Positions 23,898 through 35,690 of a stretch of 64,000 nt of DNA are shown piece by piece. The translations under genes and the position numbers were made by a program. This stretch comes from Talpa occidentalis (taxonomy: Eukaryota; Chordata; Mammalia; Eulipotyphla; Talpidae). The stretch covers positions 101,434,083 through 101,498,082 of the forward strand of contig NW_023604861.1 in assembly GCF_014898055.3 (NCBI RefSeq). The letters are read 5' to 3'. The notes below the pieces were generated by a model. That model did no database searches. It was not told the origin of the DNA and saw only the letters and a list, made by a program, of their open reading frames with translations. Position 1 is the first letter of the stretch, and the number at the start of each line of letters is the position of its first letter.

Positions 23898-24650
23898 GTT
23901 TTTATTGTTCTTGAGTATATACTTAGGAGTGGAATTGCTGTGTCAAATGGTAGCTCCATGTTTATTTTTTTAGGAACTGCTGGTCTGCTTTCCAAAGTGC
24001 AACATTTAACATTCCTACCAACAGTGTAAACATGTTCAAACTTCTCCACCTTCTCACTAAAACTTGCTCTTTCTTTTTTTGCTGTTGTTTTGTTTTTAAA
24101 TAATACCCAACTAGTGCATATGAAATAGCATCTCAATATGGCTTTAGTTCACAATTCCTTGGTGACTCATGACATTGAGTATTTTTTCCTGTGTTTATTG
24201 GCTACACAGATATCTTCTTTGGAGAAAAATCTATTTAACTCATTTGTCCATTTTTAAAAATTGGATTATCTGTCTTTTATTATTGAATTGTAAGAGTTCT
24301 CTATCTGATCTCGATACAAGTCCCTCAAGATAATTTGTAAATATTTTCTCCCATTCTATGGGTTGTCTTTTTACTTTCTTGATAGTAATCATTACAAATT
24401 TTGGCTTTTGATGAAGCGAAATTCATCTGTCCAATTCATCTGTTTTTTCTCCTTTGCTTGTGCTTTTTGTGTCATATCTAAGAATCCTTTGCCAAATCCA
24501 AGGTCATGAACATTTGCTCTAATGTTTTCTTCTAAGAGTTTTATTTCTTTCCTTATATTTATGCATTTGATAAAGTTTAAGTTAATTATTTTTATAGAAT
24601 TTGAGGTAAGGGTCCAACCTGATTTGTGTTGAAAAAATTATTTTTTCCCC

Positions 24651-25330
24651 ATTGAGCTTTACTAGCTCCCTAGTCAAAATTAATTGATCATAAGCATGAG
24701 GGCTTATTTCTAATCTCTTAATTCTATTTTCTTAATGTTTTATACTTGCCATCCATGTGCCATTCTAGCATTTTTTATGTTAATATTAATTTAAATACAA
24801 TATTTACTTCTTACATGGCCACTCAGGTGAATGTCATTTCCCTTAGACTACCAGCTCCCCCTGAGCTTAAACAAGGCTACCAAACCCACCTAGTATACAG
24901 TGGCAGGCACCATGATCAATAATCCCCCTTGAGAATATGCCTTTTTACCTTAATATCCTTCACTGCCAGCTTCCCTTATTTGAAGGTCACAGTCAAGTCA
25001 CCTGGATTTCCATATAGCCTAAAGTCACAGACCTAGACCCAGCATCTGATTTAGACTTGACCACACTGGATTCTGAGGAAGAACTAAATCAGAACAAAGT
25101 AAAAGATAGGATAACATTTCAAAGCAGTTCATGTCCATGGAGCACGGAAAGTAGTGAGATAGAGTGAAAGCAAGAGAGAAATGAAATGTCTAGAAAACAC
25201 TGAAAGAGAAATGGAGAGAAGAATTGAGGAAGGGAAATTATTACATTTATTAAAGTAATTATCAGCCACTTGGCTGCGTGTACCAACAAGCTGGCATAAG
25301 CAGAGGGTGGTCAAGCATAGGTTTGGGCAG
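24651..25330. other. Unassigned sequence
   Basis: AT-rich at the left (24,770-24,810). No supported gene or repeat. Confidence 0.45.
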
Positions 25331-25334
25331 CAGT

Positions 25335-25475
25335 GGGACCCATGTCTTCATCTTCACTTTGCTCCCTGTGCAAGGGTAACATTCATCATCTCTCTAGGCT
25401 CTCATTTCTAAAGGGATAATAAGAAAACTGCCCTCTAAGGATGGTTGCAAAGATTAAGTAGTTTAGTGCATGAAT
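25335..25475 (+). repeat. Possible MIR element, plus strand
   Basis: GCTCCCTGTGCAAGGGTAAC, CATCTCTCTAGGCTCTCA and AGGATGGTTGCAAAGATTAA follow the sense MIR order, diverged. Confidence 0.55.
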
Positions 25476-25561
25476 GCTCATAGTCCAAGGCTTTGCATAG
25501 GAAGCACAAAAAAATTAGCTCAGACTTAATGAGATTTGAACATTCCCCTGCTTGCATCATC

Positions 25562-25762
25562 ACCAGTGGTCTACATCATGGTACTCAAATTCTACACACA
25601 CTAAGATCCCCTGAAAGCCTCATTAAAACAGATTGCTGGGCTTCATCTCCAGGGTTTCTGGATTTAGCAGATCTGGGTGGGGCTTGAGATTTTGCATTTC
25701 TAATAAGTTTCCAGTGATACTGATGTTGTTGGTCCTAGGAACATTCTAAGAACCACTGGTCT
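25562..25762. mobile_element. MER5A-like hAT DNA transposon
   Basis: It opens with ACCAGTGGTCTACATCATGG and closes with AAGAACCACTGGT, which are complementary terminal inverted repeats. The interior (CTGGGCTTCATCTCCAGGG, then GTGGGGCTTGAGATTTTGC) matches the short non-autonomous MER5A type. No coding capacity. Confidence 0.85.
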
Positions 25763-27635
25763 GAATTTTAAGGGTAAAGGAAAAAAATACCACCTATTGG
25801 CATCCTAAACTCGCAAGTGAAAACTCTTTAAAGCCAGATCCTATTATTCAATCAATCCTAGAATAGATACTCTGCACCATGTGGACCTCTCTAAGACCGT
25901 ACAGAGGAAAAGTGACTTTATTAGTTTCTGGGATATAAACATACAGTCAAGTCCAGCTGCCATGATGAAAGTTTCTTTCATTTGAGGCCTCATTGGCAGT
26001 GAAAGGAAACAATCTGTGGTGACATGTAATAGCACCAGTGCATTATGAACATCGGTGAGGTCATCTTTATTTCAGAATCATGTTCACTGTCAATGCGAGT
26101 GTTAGTTGGAGGCCATTGAGAAAAGCTTCTTTCTCACCAAAACCTTGCAACAAAGCATACTGATAAAATAATGCTTGCCCATACAGGAAATGCGTAGTCG
26201 GCTGCTTAGTTGGGAGGGGCTATAAATAGCTCCATGGAGAACATTTTTCTATAATTAGCTTTTCACTTCAAGTGAACTATGTGTAATGAATTTCATATCA
26301 CTAAGTGTTCTTCCTGGGCGAAGTACATGGCATATTATGCATTTCTTAGTGTAGAAACTTAACTAGTCAAACAGCTTTGTGTGGAAGTTACAGAATTTAA
26401 AAATGAGACAAAAATGGAAACCATGCTGGGAAACTCGCCGAAAATGTCCATTTAGGATCCATGTGCTCTCACAGACACATGTAAACACAGTAAATAATCT
26501 CTTTTTTCATTGAGTTACATAGGACATGAACTGAGAACAGTTAAAGACAATGGCCACTTCGGTGTCAACATGGCCATCATGCTGCCCAGTGCCCAAAGGG
26601 TACTTCCTTGCACTGTGGAAGAGCTGGAGGAGGCTCAGCAGCTTGCCTGTGCCTTCATGAATGCAGTCAAGTTGCAAACGCCTTACCAAATTGAAGTGAT
26701 TGCTTCTACGCTGTATGTGCTTTTGCTCTAACTCTACAATTACATCTGAAATCCTCTCAGCTAATTGCAGGAGCTGAAAACACCTCCCATCCTTCTGGCA
26801 CATTTACAGTTCACCCACATTTGCTTCCCTCGAACCTTCCTTCCTCTAGCTCCCAGCACCCTGTAGACAAAAGACTTTTCTTCCATTCTATTTTTTATAT
26901 GTTTTGAAGCCTGTGTTCCTCCTACATTCCAGAGGCTCACCCGTGATGGTTGTTAGTTTAAGGTGGGGTAGGTTAAATGCTTCTCTGGAGCAATCACATT
27001 CTATGCGAGCATTTCAGCAAGAAAACACTTCTGTAGAAAAGCTACTTCCCCTGGCCATTACACTAACTAGGAGATGGCCAGAGGGAAAGCTGGGCAAAGC
27101 TGCCTCCCTGCATTGGCCTGCACTGGTCCTGCCCTCAAAGGCCAAGAGATGGAGGCTTGGCTGACACCCAAACTTTCCCTTTCTAGCGAGAAATTGGCAT
27201 CTTCTGCCAACCTGCAATTTAGAGGTGGTTTGAAGATCACGTATGTTTATAAAGGGACACTCCCATCCAAGTGATCACCAAAGTCCAAATAGTGCCCTTG
27301 GCTAGATGCCAATATGCCAACAAACATTTACTGACCCACTGCCTTTATTTCCTTCTATGAATGATCAGGGCCAAGTGTTGCTCTTTTGCCAAACCCAATT
27401 CTCCATCCTGGAACCCATTTCTAGCACTTGGAAGATAGCCACTTCAAGAATGGAGTCAAGATATTAATAACTGATGTGCTGAGGGGAGAACAAGAGAAAA
27501 TGGAGACAAGAAATGTGCAGCAACGTACAGCACATGCCTGCCTTGGCAGAGGCTCATTATCCAGCAAGATCTAATGGAAAGTGAACGATGCCACGAATAT
27601 CTTTGTGTTGGAACCTGACTCAACTTAGTGGAGAA
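25763..27635. other. Unassigned, repeat-poor sequence
   Basis: I recognise no repeat in nearly 1.9 kb. The 26,230-26,800 part, with a TATAATTAGC motif and a 73-codon open frame at 26,510-26,731 (TTG start), looks less decayed than its surroundings and could be conserved non-coding DNA. That is inference only. Confidence 0.35.
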
Positions 27636-27639
27636 TTCA

Positions 27640-27830
27640 TGGGCTCAGCAGTCATCAAGCCAGCATCAAATCCTGCTCTGCCACGTATTTGCCAAGTGAC
27701 CGAGGGCACCTTGAGCTTCTCTAAGTCAGAATCCTTATCTGTTACCTGGAAATCATAAATCACTTTTTTATAGGGCTTTATGAAGATGAAATGAGGTAAT
27801 CTAAATACCTGAAACATTAAATATTAAATA
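27640..27830 (+). repeat. MIR element, plus strand
   Basis: Sense MIR order: AATCCTGCTCTGCCACGTAT, TTGCCAAGTGACCGAGGG, TTGAGCTTCTCTAAGTC and AGATGAAATGAGGTAATC. Diverged. Confidence 0.75.
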
Positions 27831-27889
27831 TTACCTTTTATTACTGCAAACATTATTTACTAAAATACCATTTAAAAAATCCTCTTATC

Positions 27890-28415
27890 CTCCAAATAAT
27901 GGAATTCAGTGCTGAAAAGAAATGAGTTATCAAACCATGAAAAGACATGGAGGAAACTTAAATGCATTTTACAAAGTGAAAGAAGCCAATCTGAAAGGCT
28001 ACATACTGTGTGGTTCCAATTATATGACATTCTGGAAAAGGCAAAACTAGGGAGAGAGTAAAAAGATCAGTGATTACCAGGATTTAGTGGAGAGGGAGGG
28101 ATGAATAGCTGGAGCACTGAGGATTTTTAGGGCAGTGAAACTACTCTGTTTGATACCACAGTATGGAGACATGTCATTATACATTTCCCAAAATCTATTG
28201 AATAAATCCTAATGTAAACAACGGAATTAGGGTGATAATGACTTGTTAGTGTAGATTCATTGATTGCATCAAATGTTCCATTTTGCTGGGGGATATTGAT
28301 AGTGGGGAGTTTCCAGGGAGGAAGACAGGGAATATATGTGAACTAGTTACTTACCCCTAAATTTGGTTGCGAACCTAAAACTGCTCTAAAAAATTAAGAA
28401 TATTTCTTGGGTATG
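27890..28415 (+). mobile_element. Old LINE-1 3' end, plus strand
   Basis: The 3' UTR blocks are in order: GAAAGAAGCCAATCTGAAAG, ACTGTGTGGTTCCAATTATA, AGTGATTACCAGGATTTAG, TTAGTGTAGATTCATTGATT, and the diagnostic GAACCTAAAACTGCTCTAAA end. A degraded mammalian LINE-1 of L1MA/L1MB type. A younger SINE lies immediately after it. Confidence 0.88.
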
Positions 28416-28421
28416 GGTAGA

Positions 28422-28683
28422 TTTTTTTTTTAAGATTTATTTATTTATTTATACAAGCACTGGGTATAGTCAGAAGCGCAGGAGGGTGAGAGAATTCACC
28501 AGAGCCAGAGCGGAGAGAACAGGCAGAGTGACAAAGTACACTGCTGAGGGGAGCAGCAGGCGGCAGGAGAGGTCTGCATGCCATGTGGGACCCTCGCTGG
28601 CGGCCGGGGATCGAACCGATGCTGCAGAGGCTGCGGGCAGCTTCACAGCCCAGCGCTCAACCTCTGTGCCACCAGGGGAGGTC
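28422..28683 (-). mobile_element. tRNA-derived SINE, minus strand
   Basis: Minus-strand copy of the same SINE family. The minus-strand head contains GGTTCGATCCCCGG, an intact B-box-like segment (plus-strand CCGGGGATCGAACC, near 28,605-28,618). An AAGAATAT string occurs on both sides but is not immediately flanking on the left, so I do not call it a target-site duplication. Confidence 0.9.
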
Positions 28684-30050
28684 CAAGAATATGTTTTAAT
28701 CCTTATAGAAGAGAAATAAATGGGGCCTAAAATCAAGCTTTATTATTAGGGAAAATGTATATGAAGAGACTTCCTTGGGGGACTTAATAATAAAGATAGA
28801 TTATTCTCCAGTGTCTACATTGTCAACAGTCTTATCACCTCTTTTAGATGGGTGCATGTGGGTTGTGTGTTTTTGTGCATCCTCAACACATGTACCCTTT
28901 CCTCCTAAGGTCCTTGGAAGCACTGGTGGGAATTAGTTGAGGCTTTGGGGCTTTGTTACCTCCAGATTCCTCCATCCCAGATTTCCCCCTGGACCTTCTT
29001 ACCAGCTTTGTAAGGAAAGCTTCCTTCACAAATCAAAGTCAAATCTCAGCTCTACCAGGTAGGCTGCACAAGACCTGAATTTTCTCCTGGTAGCATCCTC
29101 AGGTCCGCAGGAGCCCGCTGCAGTTTACAAATCACCATTTTGCACTTTTCTAATGCAATGAGCCCCTCCAAAACCAAAACATTCAAATACTGACCTTGGT
29201 ATTCTCAAATGCAGTGTGAACAATGTGGAATCTTTTTTCTATAGGCGCTCATAAGCCCTGATCTCTGAGTCATTCAGTCTCCAGTTCAGGTTCTGAAGCC
29301 TTCTCATCCTTTCACTGACCCAACTTTCCCTTTTCCTTTATTGCAGTGTTTTCTTCCCAAGTATAAAGTTCTTACTCAATGATTCATGTTGTTTTAAATT
29401 TTGCTACTTGCAGTAAGAACCTACAAATTGGACTTCTGGACATTTATATTTTTAAAAGAGACACTGTTCTCAAATGATTAGTCAGAAAAACTCCGATGAT
29501 ATCATCATCCAGCATAGAACCCTAATGTTGTTCACATTAAAGTTTGTTTTTAATTTTCTAACTATATGTCCCAAACCCTGGGCTAAGTACTGCAGTAGCC
29601 CCACACCCATTCTTGCCTAGAAGTGGCCCCACATCTGGATATCTATACATATTTTGTATACACACCCAATACATATTTTGAAATCTTTATTGGATATTTT
29701 TAATTAGCTTATGCCACAGACTCAACTTTTAGGATGGAAAAGAATATCCAATTAGACTACAAAGGTCAAATCATTTCACTGATATCTTCTAAGGTTGATA
29801 TAATTGACTACCATTAAAAATTCTGACCCTCCCATCCATAATTTTGATTCTTTGAAAAAGATCTGGGAGTCCTGGATACCCGATCAATAAATCACATTTT
29901 TCAAAAAAAAAGACGAACCATGTGAGACCTGAGAACTTCCTTAATTTGGCAATGCAGTTCTAAAATTGTCTTTTTGCTTCATGTAGCACATTATGAAAAA
30001 ATGCATACACCATGATCTAGTCTGGCTTTGTTATCTGGTTGATGAAAATT
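28684..30050. other. Unassigned sequence
   Basis: Repeat-poor and AT-rich. No supported gene. Confidence 0.4.
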
Positions 30051-30054
30051 TCTA

Positions 30055-30275
30055 GTACCAATGCTACCTCCTCCAAGAAGCCCATCTTGATTCCTTCCTT
30101 TGAAGTCATGTGGCATTTTTTTCTTCTGGTGCTAGCCCTCTTTGGGCTCTTCTTTGGCTCTGCCTTTACACTGTAAACTCTCTTGGACAGAAAAGGCAGA
30201 AACCTGTATGATTTCTCTTACTCCCTCACAGGTCAAGCCCAGCCTGATTCAAGACAAGCCTTCAACAAATGCCAG
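30055..30275 (+). repeat. L2 3' fragment, plus strand
   Basis: CTCCTCCAAGAAGCCCATCT, then TTTACACTGTAAACTCTCTT, GGACAGAAAAGGCAGAAACC, and a terminal CTTCAACAAATGCC follow the L2 3' end consensus. Old, non-coding. Confidence 0.65.
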
Positions 30276-31130
30276 CAAAAGTAATTTAACTGTCAAGTGC
30301 ATACAATGAAATTTCCTCTTCAACTCTCCTCTACATTTGGAGAAAGGCACATTCTTCTGGGGGGCCCTATTCTGCTCTAGTCCTGATTGGGGTTTGTGCT
30401 GCAGACTCCATCACTCCTATGGTCAGAGAAGTGTCCTACCCCAGCAGGATTAACACTAGGAGATGGGATAGCACCTGGGAAAATTACAACCACCTATACA
30501 AGATCTCCAAGATTGAAAAGCAGAATTCACACATTTAGTAGGCTATCCTACTGGGCAACAGGTATAAACACTTGTTGCACTGTAGAAAGATTTGCTGTGT
30601 TATTACTGCAGGTCACTTCCGTTTCCAAAATGATCATTTAAGGATTGTCCAACTAGTTCCTAAATGGGAGGAGGCAGGAGCTGGAAAATCTTTCAAAGCA
30701 AGAAAGGAAGGGAGGTGGCTTTCAATTCTACATTAAATCCGGTTAAAAGCACACAACTTTATTCTTTAGTAGATATTAGTCACGGTCACTCTTTGAGGGC
30801 AGGGTGAAATCTACTTGCCTGAAGCAAAAGGCGAGGGTATAAAAACCAAAGCAAAATAAAATAAATTTCAAAAAAAATTCTGGAAGGGAGTGACTTCAAA
30901 AACTATAATAGTGCCAAATGCCTCCCCCTCCTTCTTGAAAAGCCCTCCAAGTCATAAGCAAGCCTAAGAATAATAGCTTCTGTTAGGATGCTCAATGGTC
31001 CTCCAGCTGATTATTTTTCAGGAGGAGAATTAGACAAAAATAATACAAGTGGGAAATAAAGAGAATGACCTACTTTACAGGGGGGAAAAAGGAGCTCTGT
31101 GTGAGGGTTTTGATCTAATTGACGGTGTGG
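30276..31130. other. Unassigned DNA upstream of the CpG island
   Basis: Transition zone: AT-rich at 30,840-30,890, then rising GC. It contains a repeat-free stretch before the island. Any distal promoter elements would lie here, but I see no unambiguous motif. Confidence 0.4.
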
Positions 31131-31134
31131 GGTT

Positions 31135-33540
31135 GCATGCCCAAATAAGGCGCTGCTGGTCGGGTCTGCGCGGGAGAGGGAGGGGGAAAGGATAAATCCA
31201 GGGCCCCGGAACCGAGGGCGACCCCCAGACCACTGTCTGGGGCCAGTGCTCAGGGGAAAGACCTTAGGGGACTGGCGTAGATTAGAAAAGGACCCGCGGG
31301 GGCGCGCTCCTTTCTAGGGCTACTTGCAGGAATGTGCATGGAGCCCGGGGCGTCGAAAAGCACAGCTTGGAGCAGAGCGCGGCTCCAGGCACCGGACCTA
31401 CGTGGAGTCAGGGCAGGGCTGACCTCCCTGGGGATTGGGACCTGTCCCCTCCTCGGCGTTTCTCCCCAAGACGCCTGCACGCGGCGATCGCCGCCAGCCG
31501 GATGCAGAGGGGTCTGCGAGTCTAGGGGAAACCCGCCACCGCTTCGGGCCTCCGCAGGGCCCATGGTCTCTGCCTCTCACACGACTCAGCCTGGGAGTCC
31601 CAAAGAGGACCGGACGCAGCACCTGGCTCCAGGGGACCATTTAGGGGCCTCTGCCTCTGCTGGGTGTTAGGCGAGCCCTGGTAAAAGCCTCCCTGTTTTC
31701 GCCGGCGCACCGCTCCAGCTTCTCCTTTTCTTGGATTCTCGCCTGTCTCCTCCCACAGAGGGGAAAAAAAAAAAAAAGGTCACGTATGTTTGGAAAAATA
31801 TGTAGGTCAGTGGAACATTTCCTGCACTGATGCAAAAAGAGAGGAGGGCAGGGGGAGGGGGGCAGGGACAGCGGAGCTCGGAATGCGCGCCGCCGGCCAC
31901 AGCCCCCGACCCCTGGCATCCCTGCCCGGGAGGAGGGGGGCGATCAGCCGGCTCCTTCCCATCCTTCGCCCATTTTCCCGACCCGCTATTTTCGCCTTGG
32001 AGGAAACACCGATTATTCCTCCCCAGCAGCCGCTGCTGTCCCCGCAGAACAGCGCTCGTCAGCTCGCCCCCCGACCCCAAGTCCCGTCCTGTCCCTCCCC
32101 CCGTCGCCTCTCGAGCGGAGACCGCAGGGGTCGGTGCGGACGCACCTCGCGCCGTAGGTCTGCCCCGCGCGCCCACCTGCCCGCGGCACGGCGCGGCGGT
32201 CACAGCCGGAGCCTGCTCGCCCCCCAACACCCGGGACGGCGTGGGGGGGCCGGGGGGGCGGCGAGGGGCGGCCCTGGGGGGCAGACTCCTTGCTCCCCGC
32301 GAGTGACAACTTCAACGGGACCCCGCTGGCAGCCCCGCCTCCGCCGGCCTCCACGCGCGGCCGGTCCCCCTCTAACGAAGCACAGCCTCCACCTGGCACC
32401 CCGACCCCGGCGACGACTCCAGCCGCCGGCGGGACCCCGCCGCGGTCCCCGCAGCCGCGCAGTGCGCGGCGGGCTCGGGGCGCGGGGTCTGGGGGCCCGA
32501 GCCCGCCGCCGCCCGCGGTGCCGCCGCCCCGGGGCGCGCAGGGCGCGCGGGGCGCGCGTCTCCGGCGGGGTCGCGGCCGGGGCCCGGCGGGCGGCCAGGA
32601 GGGACCCGGCCCGCGGCGCGGCGGGCGAGGGAGGGAGGCGGGGAGGGCGGGGGAGGGAGGAGGGCGGGGGGCGGGCGGCGGCGGCGCTCCCCGCCGGCGC
32701 AGCGCGCGGAAGAGTTGGCCGCACGGGCAGCCGGCCTCCCGCAGGAGCCGAGGGATCCGCGCGCGGCGGCCCGGAGCGGCGGTCGCGTGGCCTGGAGACC
32801 CGCAGCGGCGGCGGCCGCGGCCGCGAGAGCAGCGCCTCCCGCCGCCGCCCGAGAGGACTCGCCGCGCCCGCTCGCCGCCTCGGCTCCCAGTGGCGGCGGC
32901 GGCGGCGGGAGGCGCGTCTCTCCGGCCCAGCCCGCGCCCGGCCCCGCGGGGCCGCCCCGGCCCGCTCCGAGGTAAGGAGCCGCGTCGGGGGACGCGAGGG
33001 CCGGCGGGGGTGCGGGCGGCGCGGGGCGCCGGGGCCGGTCACCTGCTCGTCGGCGCGGCGGATGCCGGGGCCGGGAGGGGCGCTCGGGCGCGGGGCTGCG
33101 CGGCGCAGGGCGCGGGGGCGCGGGGAGGCGGGAGGCGCGCCCCCACCCTGGCGCCGGCGCTGGGGCCCCGCGTCCTGCGGGCTGCGGCGGCACCCGGGCC
33201 GGGAGGCTCAGTGTGCGTCTCTTCGTAGGAGGCAGAGGACGAGGCACCCCGAACCTCAGCGTTTGGGGTACTCAGAGGGTGCCGTCGGGGTGGGGGGAGG
33301 CCGTGCCCGGGTCAGCATCCTAGAGGGTTGCCCGGAACCCTCCCTGCGATCCGTCACGCGCCCTCCAGAAGCTTGGAGAAGTGGGGACCCCAGGAGACGG
33401 TGTGTGCTGGCCCCGGCCCCGCGGTGTTTCCAGGGCCCTGGATTGGATTTGGTTCCGGGCCGGATTGGGCCGAGTCTGCCCCCTGGACGCTTCGGGAGCG
33501 CATAGCCTGCTCCTCGTGTCACCAAGCCGCTCAGAGGTCC
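31135..33540 (+). promoter_or_regulatory. Large CpG island, probable promoter
   Basis: About 2.4 kb of strongly CpG-dense DNA, unlike anything else in the window. GC-box-like GGGGCGG and GGGCGG motifs recur (for example near 32,255-32,270 and 32,663-32,680). There is no obvious TATA box, so transcription would be expected to start at dispersed sites. No ATG occurs between 31,884 and 33,061 on the plus strand and no CAT between 31,974 and 33,061, so the long open frames there are not genuine coding starts. I favour a plus-strand transcript because of the donor site at 32,971/32,972; a divergent minus-strand transcript is also possible. Gene unknown. Confidence 0.88.
32660..32971 (+). other. 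Putative non-coding first exon (5' UTR)
   Basis: The right edge is set by a strong splice-donor consensus, CCGAG|GTAAGG, with the intron starting at 32,972. The left edge is a guess: I place it just after the densest GC-box cluster, because island promoters usually initiate just downstream of such clusters. The segment is GC-rich, has no ATG and carries GCGGCGGCGGCC (near 32,803) and (GGC)n (near 32,893-32,910) triplet runs. The translation start would be in a downstream exon outside this window. I do not recognise the gene. A chance GTAAGG in GC-rich DNA is the main alternative. Confidence 0.45.
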
Positions 33541-35570
33541 CCAGGTTAGATGCCAGCGTGTTGTTTTGTTGGGAGGTGCACCTCTTCCCAGAGCTGGGGA
33601 GGAGGTGCACCTTTGACCTTTCTAAAGAATCGTCCAAGGTCGGTAACTAGGGGCGAGGAACAAGTACCAAGGGGCTAAATTAACAGCCAGCCCCGTTGCT
33701 CTGCCTGCCACTCCTAAACTGCTCAAGGTAAGAAAGTTTGTTTTCAGCCCTGTGATTCATAAATAATTAGTAACCAGTTTTGTTGATTAAGCAAGATGGA
33801 AACCTTAACACACACACTCCCAGAAAGTGTGAAGACTCGGAAGATTGCATCCATAAGGCTTTAGTTTTGGAAGTTAAAAAGCTCTGGAGTTCAACAGGTG
33901 TTTAGAAGGGGTCCGAAAGGGGAGGAGTGTAGTGTTTAGACCTTCCTGCCTCCTGCTGGGCTATCAGGCCCCGAATCCATTAAGTTGGTTGTTCGATTTC
34001 TTTCCAGGAAAACTATTGAGTAGTTATTAAACTAATCAGCAGAGAAGTGATCATCCTTGATCTTGATCATTTGAAAACCAAACCCAACAGGAGGGTTTTC
34101 CTGTTTCGATTTCCAGATAATTAGCTCTGAAGCAGTTTCAGAAAAGGTTGTGATATGTTCACCCCTCTGTCGGCTTGTTTCTAACCAGTGACTTGACCAA
34201 TGAATTATGGCTTGCTCTGAAACAAATCTGAATCTCCTTGGGAGACTAGTTCAAAATTCAAGGACAAGTACTTGCTCTATTTTTTTGCCACCAAAATTTC
34301 CTTCCAGAAAAACTGCCCCAAAAGAACCCCAAAGAGTCCTTCTGATTTGGGTCATTATTTGGCAAAAGCCAAAAATTTTTTTTAAAACATTCAGTGTTTC
34401 ATTACGCAGCTCAAACGGGACGCTAGAAGTATCGGCATTTCTCGGCAGTCTACTTAAAGATTTAGTTAAAAATAAAGTGTGCAACATAAAGACATTCAAT
34501 AATTGTCTTCCATCTCAGAGAGAGATGCAGAGTGTGGCTTAGAAGAATTGTAAATGTGCTGCTCTTAACCATTTCCTTCTTAGAAATCGATGCCTCTGTT
34601 TATTTGCTGATCTGTCCCACTGTGCACAAACGTAGAACGTAGAGTAGAATTGGTTTTATTCTCGCTACTCCCTAGAGTGACTCCCTCGGAGGCAAGAGAA
34701 GGGAAGCGAAGCGATTCTAGAGGAAATATGTTATTAATAAAACCTTACCCCCCAAAGAGTTAAACGTGCCAAGAAAAGAAGCAAGTGAAGGTTTACTAAT
34801 TAGTGTGATGAAAAAAATTTCACGTTATGATTAGAGTGTTCAGATGGTGACTAAAGAATTCATCTTTATGTCAAAAACAATTTTTTAAACTTATTTGGTA
34901 CTTGGGCCCTTTTTCCTGTTTCATTAGTTTGGGCCCATTTTTTCCTATTTCTGGCTGTTTAGTAAAGAAAGTGATAAAAATAATGAAAATGGTAAAAAAA
35001 TGACACCTCATCTGAGGTTTGTTGCTAAGTTAAAATCTCTTGTTTCTTTGAATGATCCTTAAATCTTGGCAGTCTTTATACCTCGCTCTTAATACTGCCA
35101 CTTGTTTTTAGGTTAAGTTCAAATTAACTCCAAGATTATACATTCAAAATTAATGACTTCAGATTAAAATAATAGTGTGTGCATATACTTTTTATAATAC
35201 TATCTTTATATGTGAATTTTTTTCAAAGTCTTGCTTTTGAATCAAGATCCAAAAGGGCTTAGCCGTTTTCTAAATTTTCAAAACAAGTATGTATTTTGTT
35301 TTTCACATGAAAATTACGTTTTTCTGTTGTGATCAGGATAGCGATTGTCCCAAGTTGATCCCATGTACATGGTGACATCTCTTTCCTGAGAGAGGTCAGA
35401 TTGTGAGGTGTTGAAAATAGCCCAGTGACTCAGTATTCTTGGCTGCTTTATGCCAACAGTTTAATAGGCTGCATCATAGAAGCATCTAATTGAGTTTCAC
35501 ATTTAAATAGTGGAAATGATACTTGATGCATTATATGCTTACAGAAACAATCTTCTTTCTATTTGAAGCA
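33541..35570. other. Putative start of intron 1, repeat-poor
   Basis: About 2 kb after the island with no recognised transposable element. Repeat exclusion downstream of a promoter is common for regulatory introns. A second good donor-like site (CTCAAG|GTAAGAAAG) lies at 33,726/33,727 and could end an alternative first exon. Confidence 0.4.
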
Positions 35571-35574
35571 AAGA

Positions 35575-35690
35575 TAGGAGGTCAGAGACTGTCACATTCA
35601 TATTCCCCACAGTATCTCATCCCTAGGAAGGCTTGGTCCTAACAGATGCCCAATAAATAGGTGTGGGAAATGAGTTGAATTGTGGATGAT
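35575..35690 (+). repeat. L2 3'-end fragment, plus strand
   Basis: CAGAGACTGTCACATTCATA, then CCCCACAGTATCTCATCC and a terminal ACAGATGCCCAATAAATAGG follow the L2 3' end. Short and old. Confidence 0.55.

Larger units (their letters stand above)
22825..24650 (-). mobile_element. Old LINE-1, minus strand, interrupted by two SINEs
   Basis: The antisense of an old LINE-1 3' region is readable in order: AATCCAATGGCTTTTAGTGT, AATCATCACCACAGTCAA, GATGGACAGTTGGGTTG, GGAGTGGAATTGCTGTGTCA, AATTCCTTGGTGACTC, GAATTGTAAGAGTTCTCTAT, CCCATTCTATGGGTTGTC and a final AGGTAAGGGTCCAACC. Younger SINEs at 23,034 and 23,631 and a hexamer repeat at 23,472 lie inside it, so this copy predates the SINE family. Non-functional. 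Confidence 0.85.

Noticed and set aside
26510..26731. 73-codon plus-strand frame with a plausible-looking composition
   Set aside because: It starts at TTG, has no recognisable family and no flanking splice consensus that I could verify. Better treated as possible conserved non-coding DNA.
31790..33505. Very long open frames across the CpG island (up to 571 codons plus strand, about 290 codons minus strand)
   Set aside because: They begin at TTG or other non-ATG codons, overlap in several frames on both strands and translate to Arg/Ala/Pro/Gly-rich low-complexity sequence, as expected from GC-rich DNA with few stop codons.
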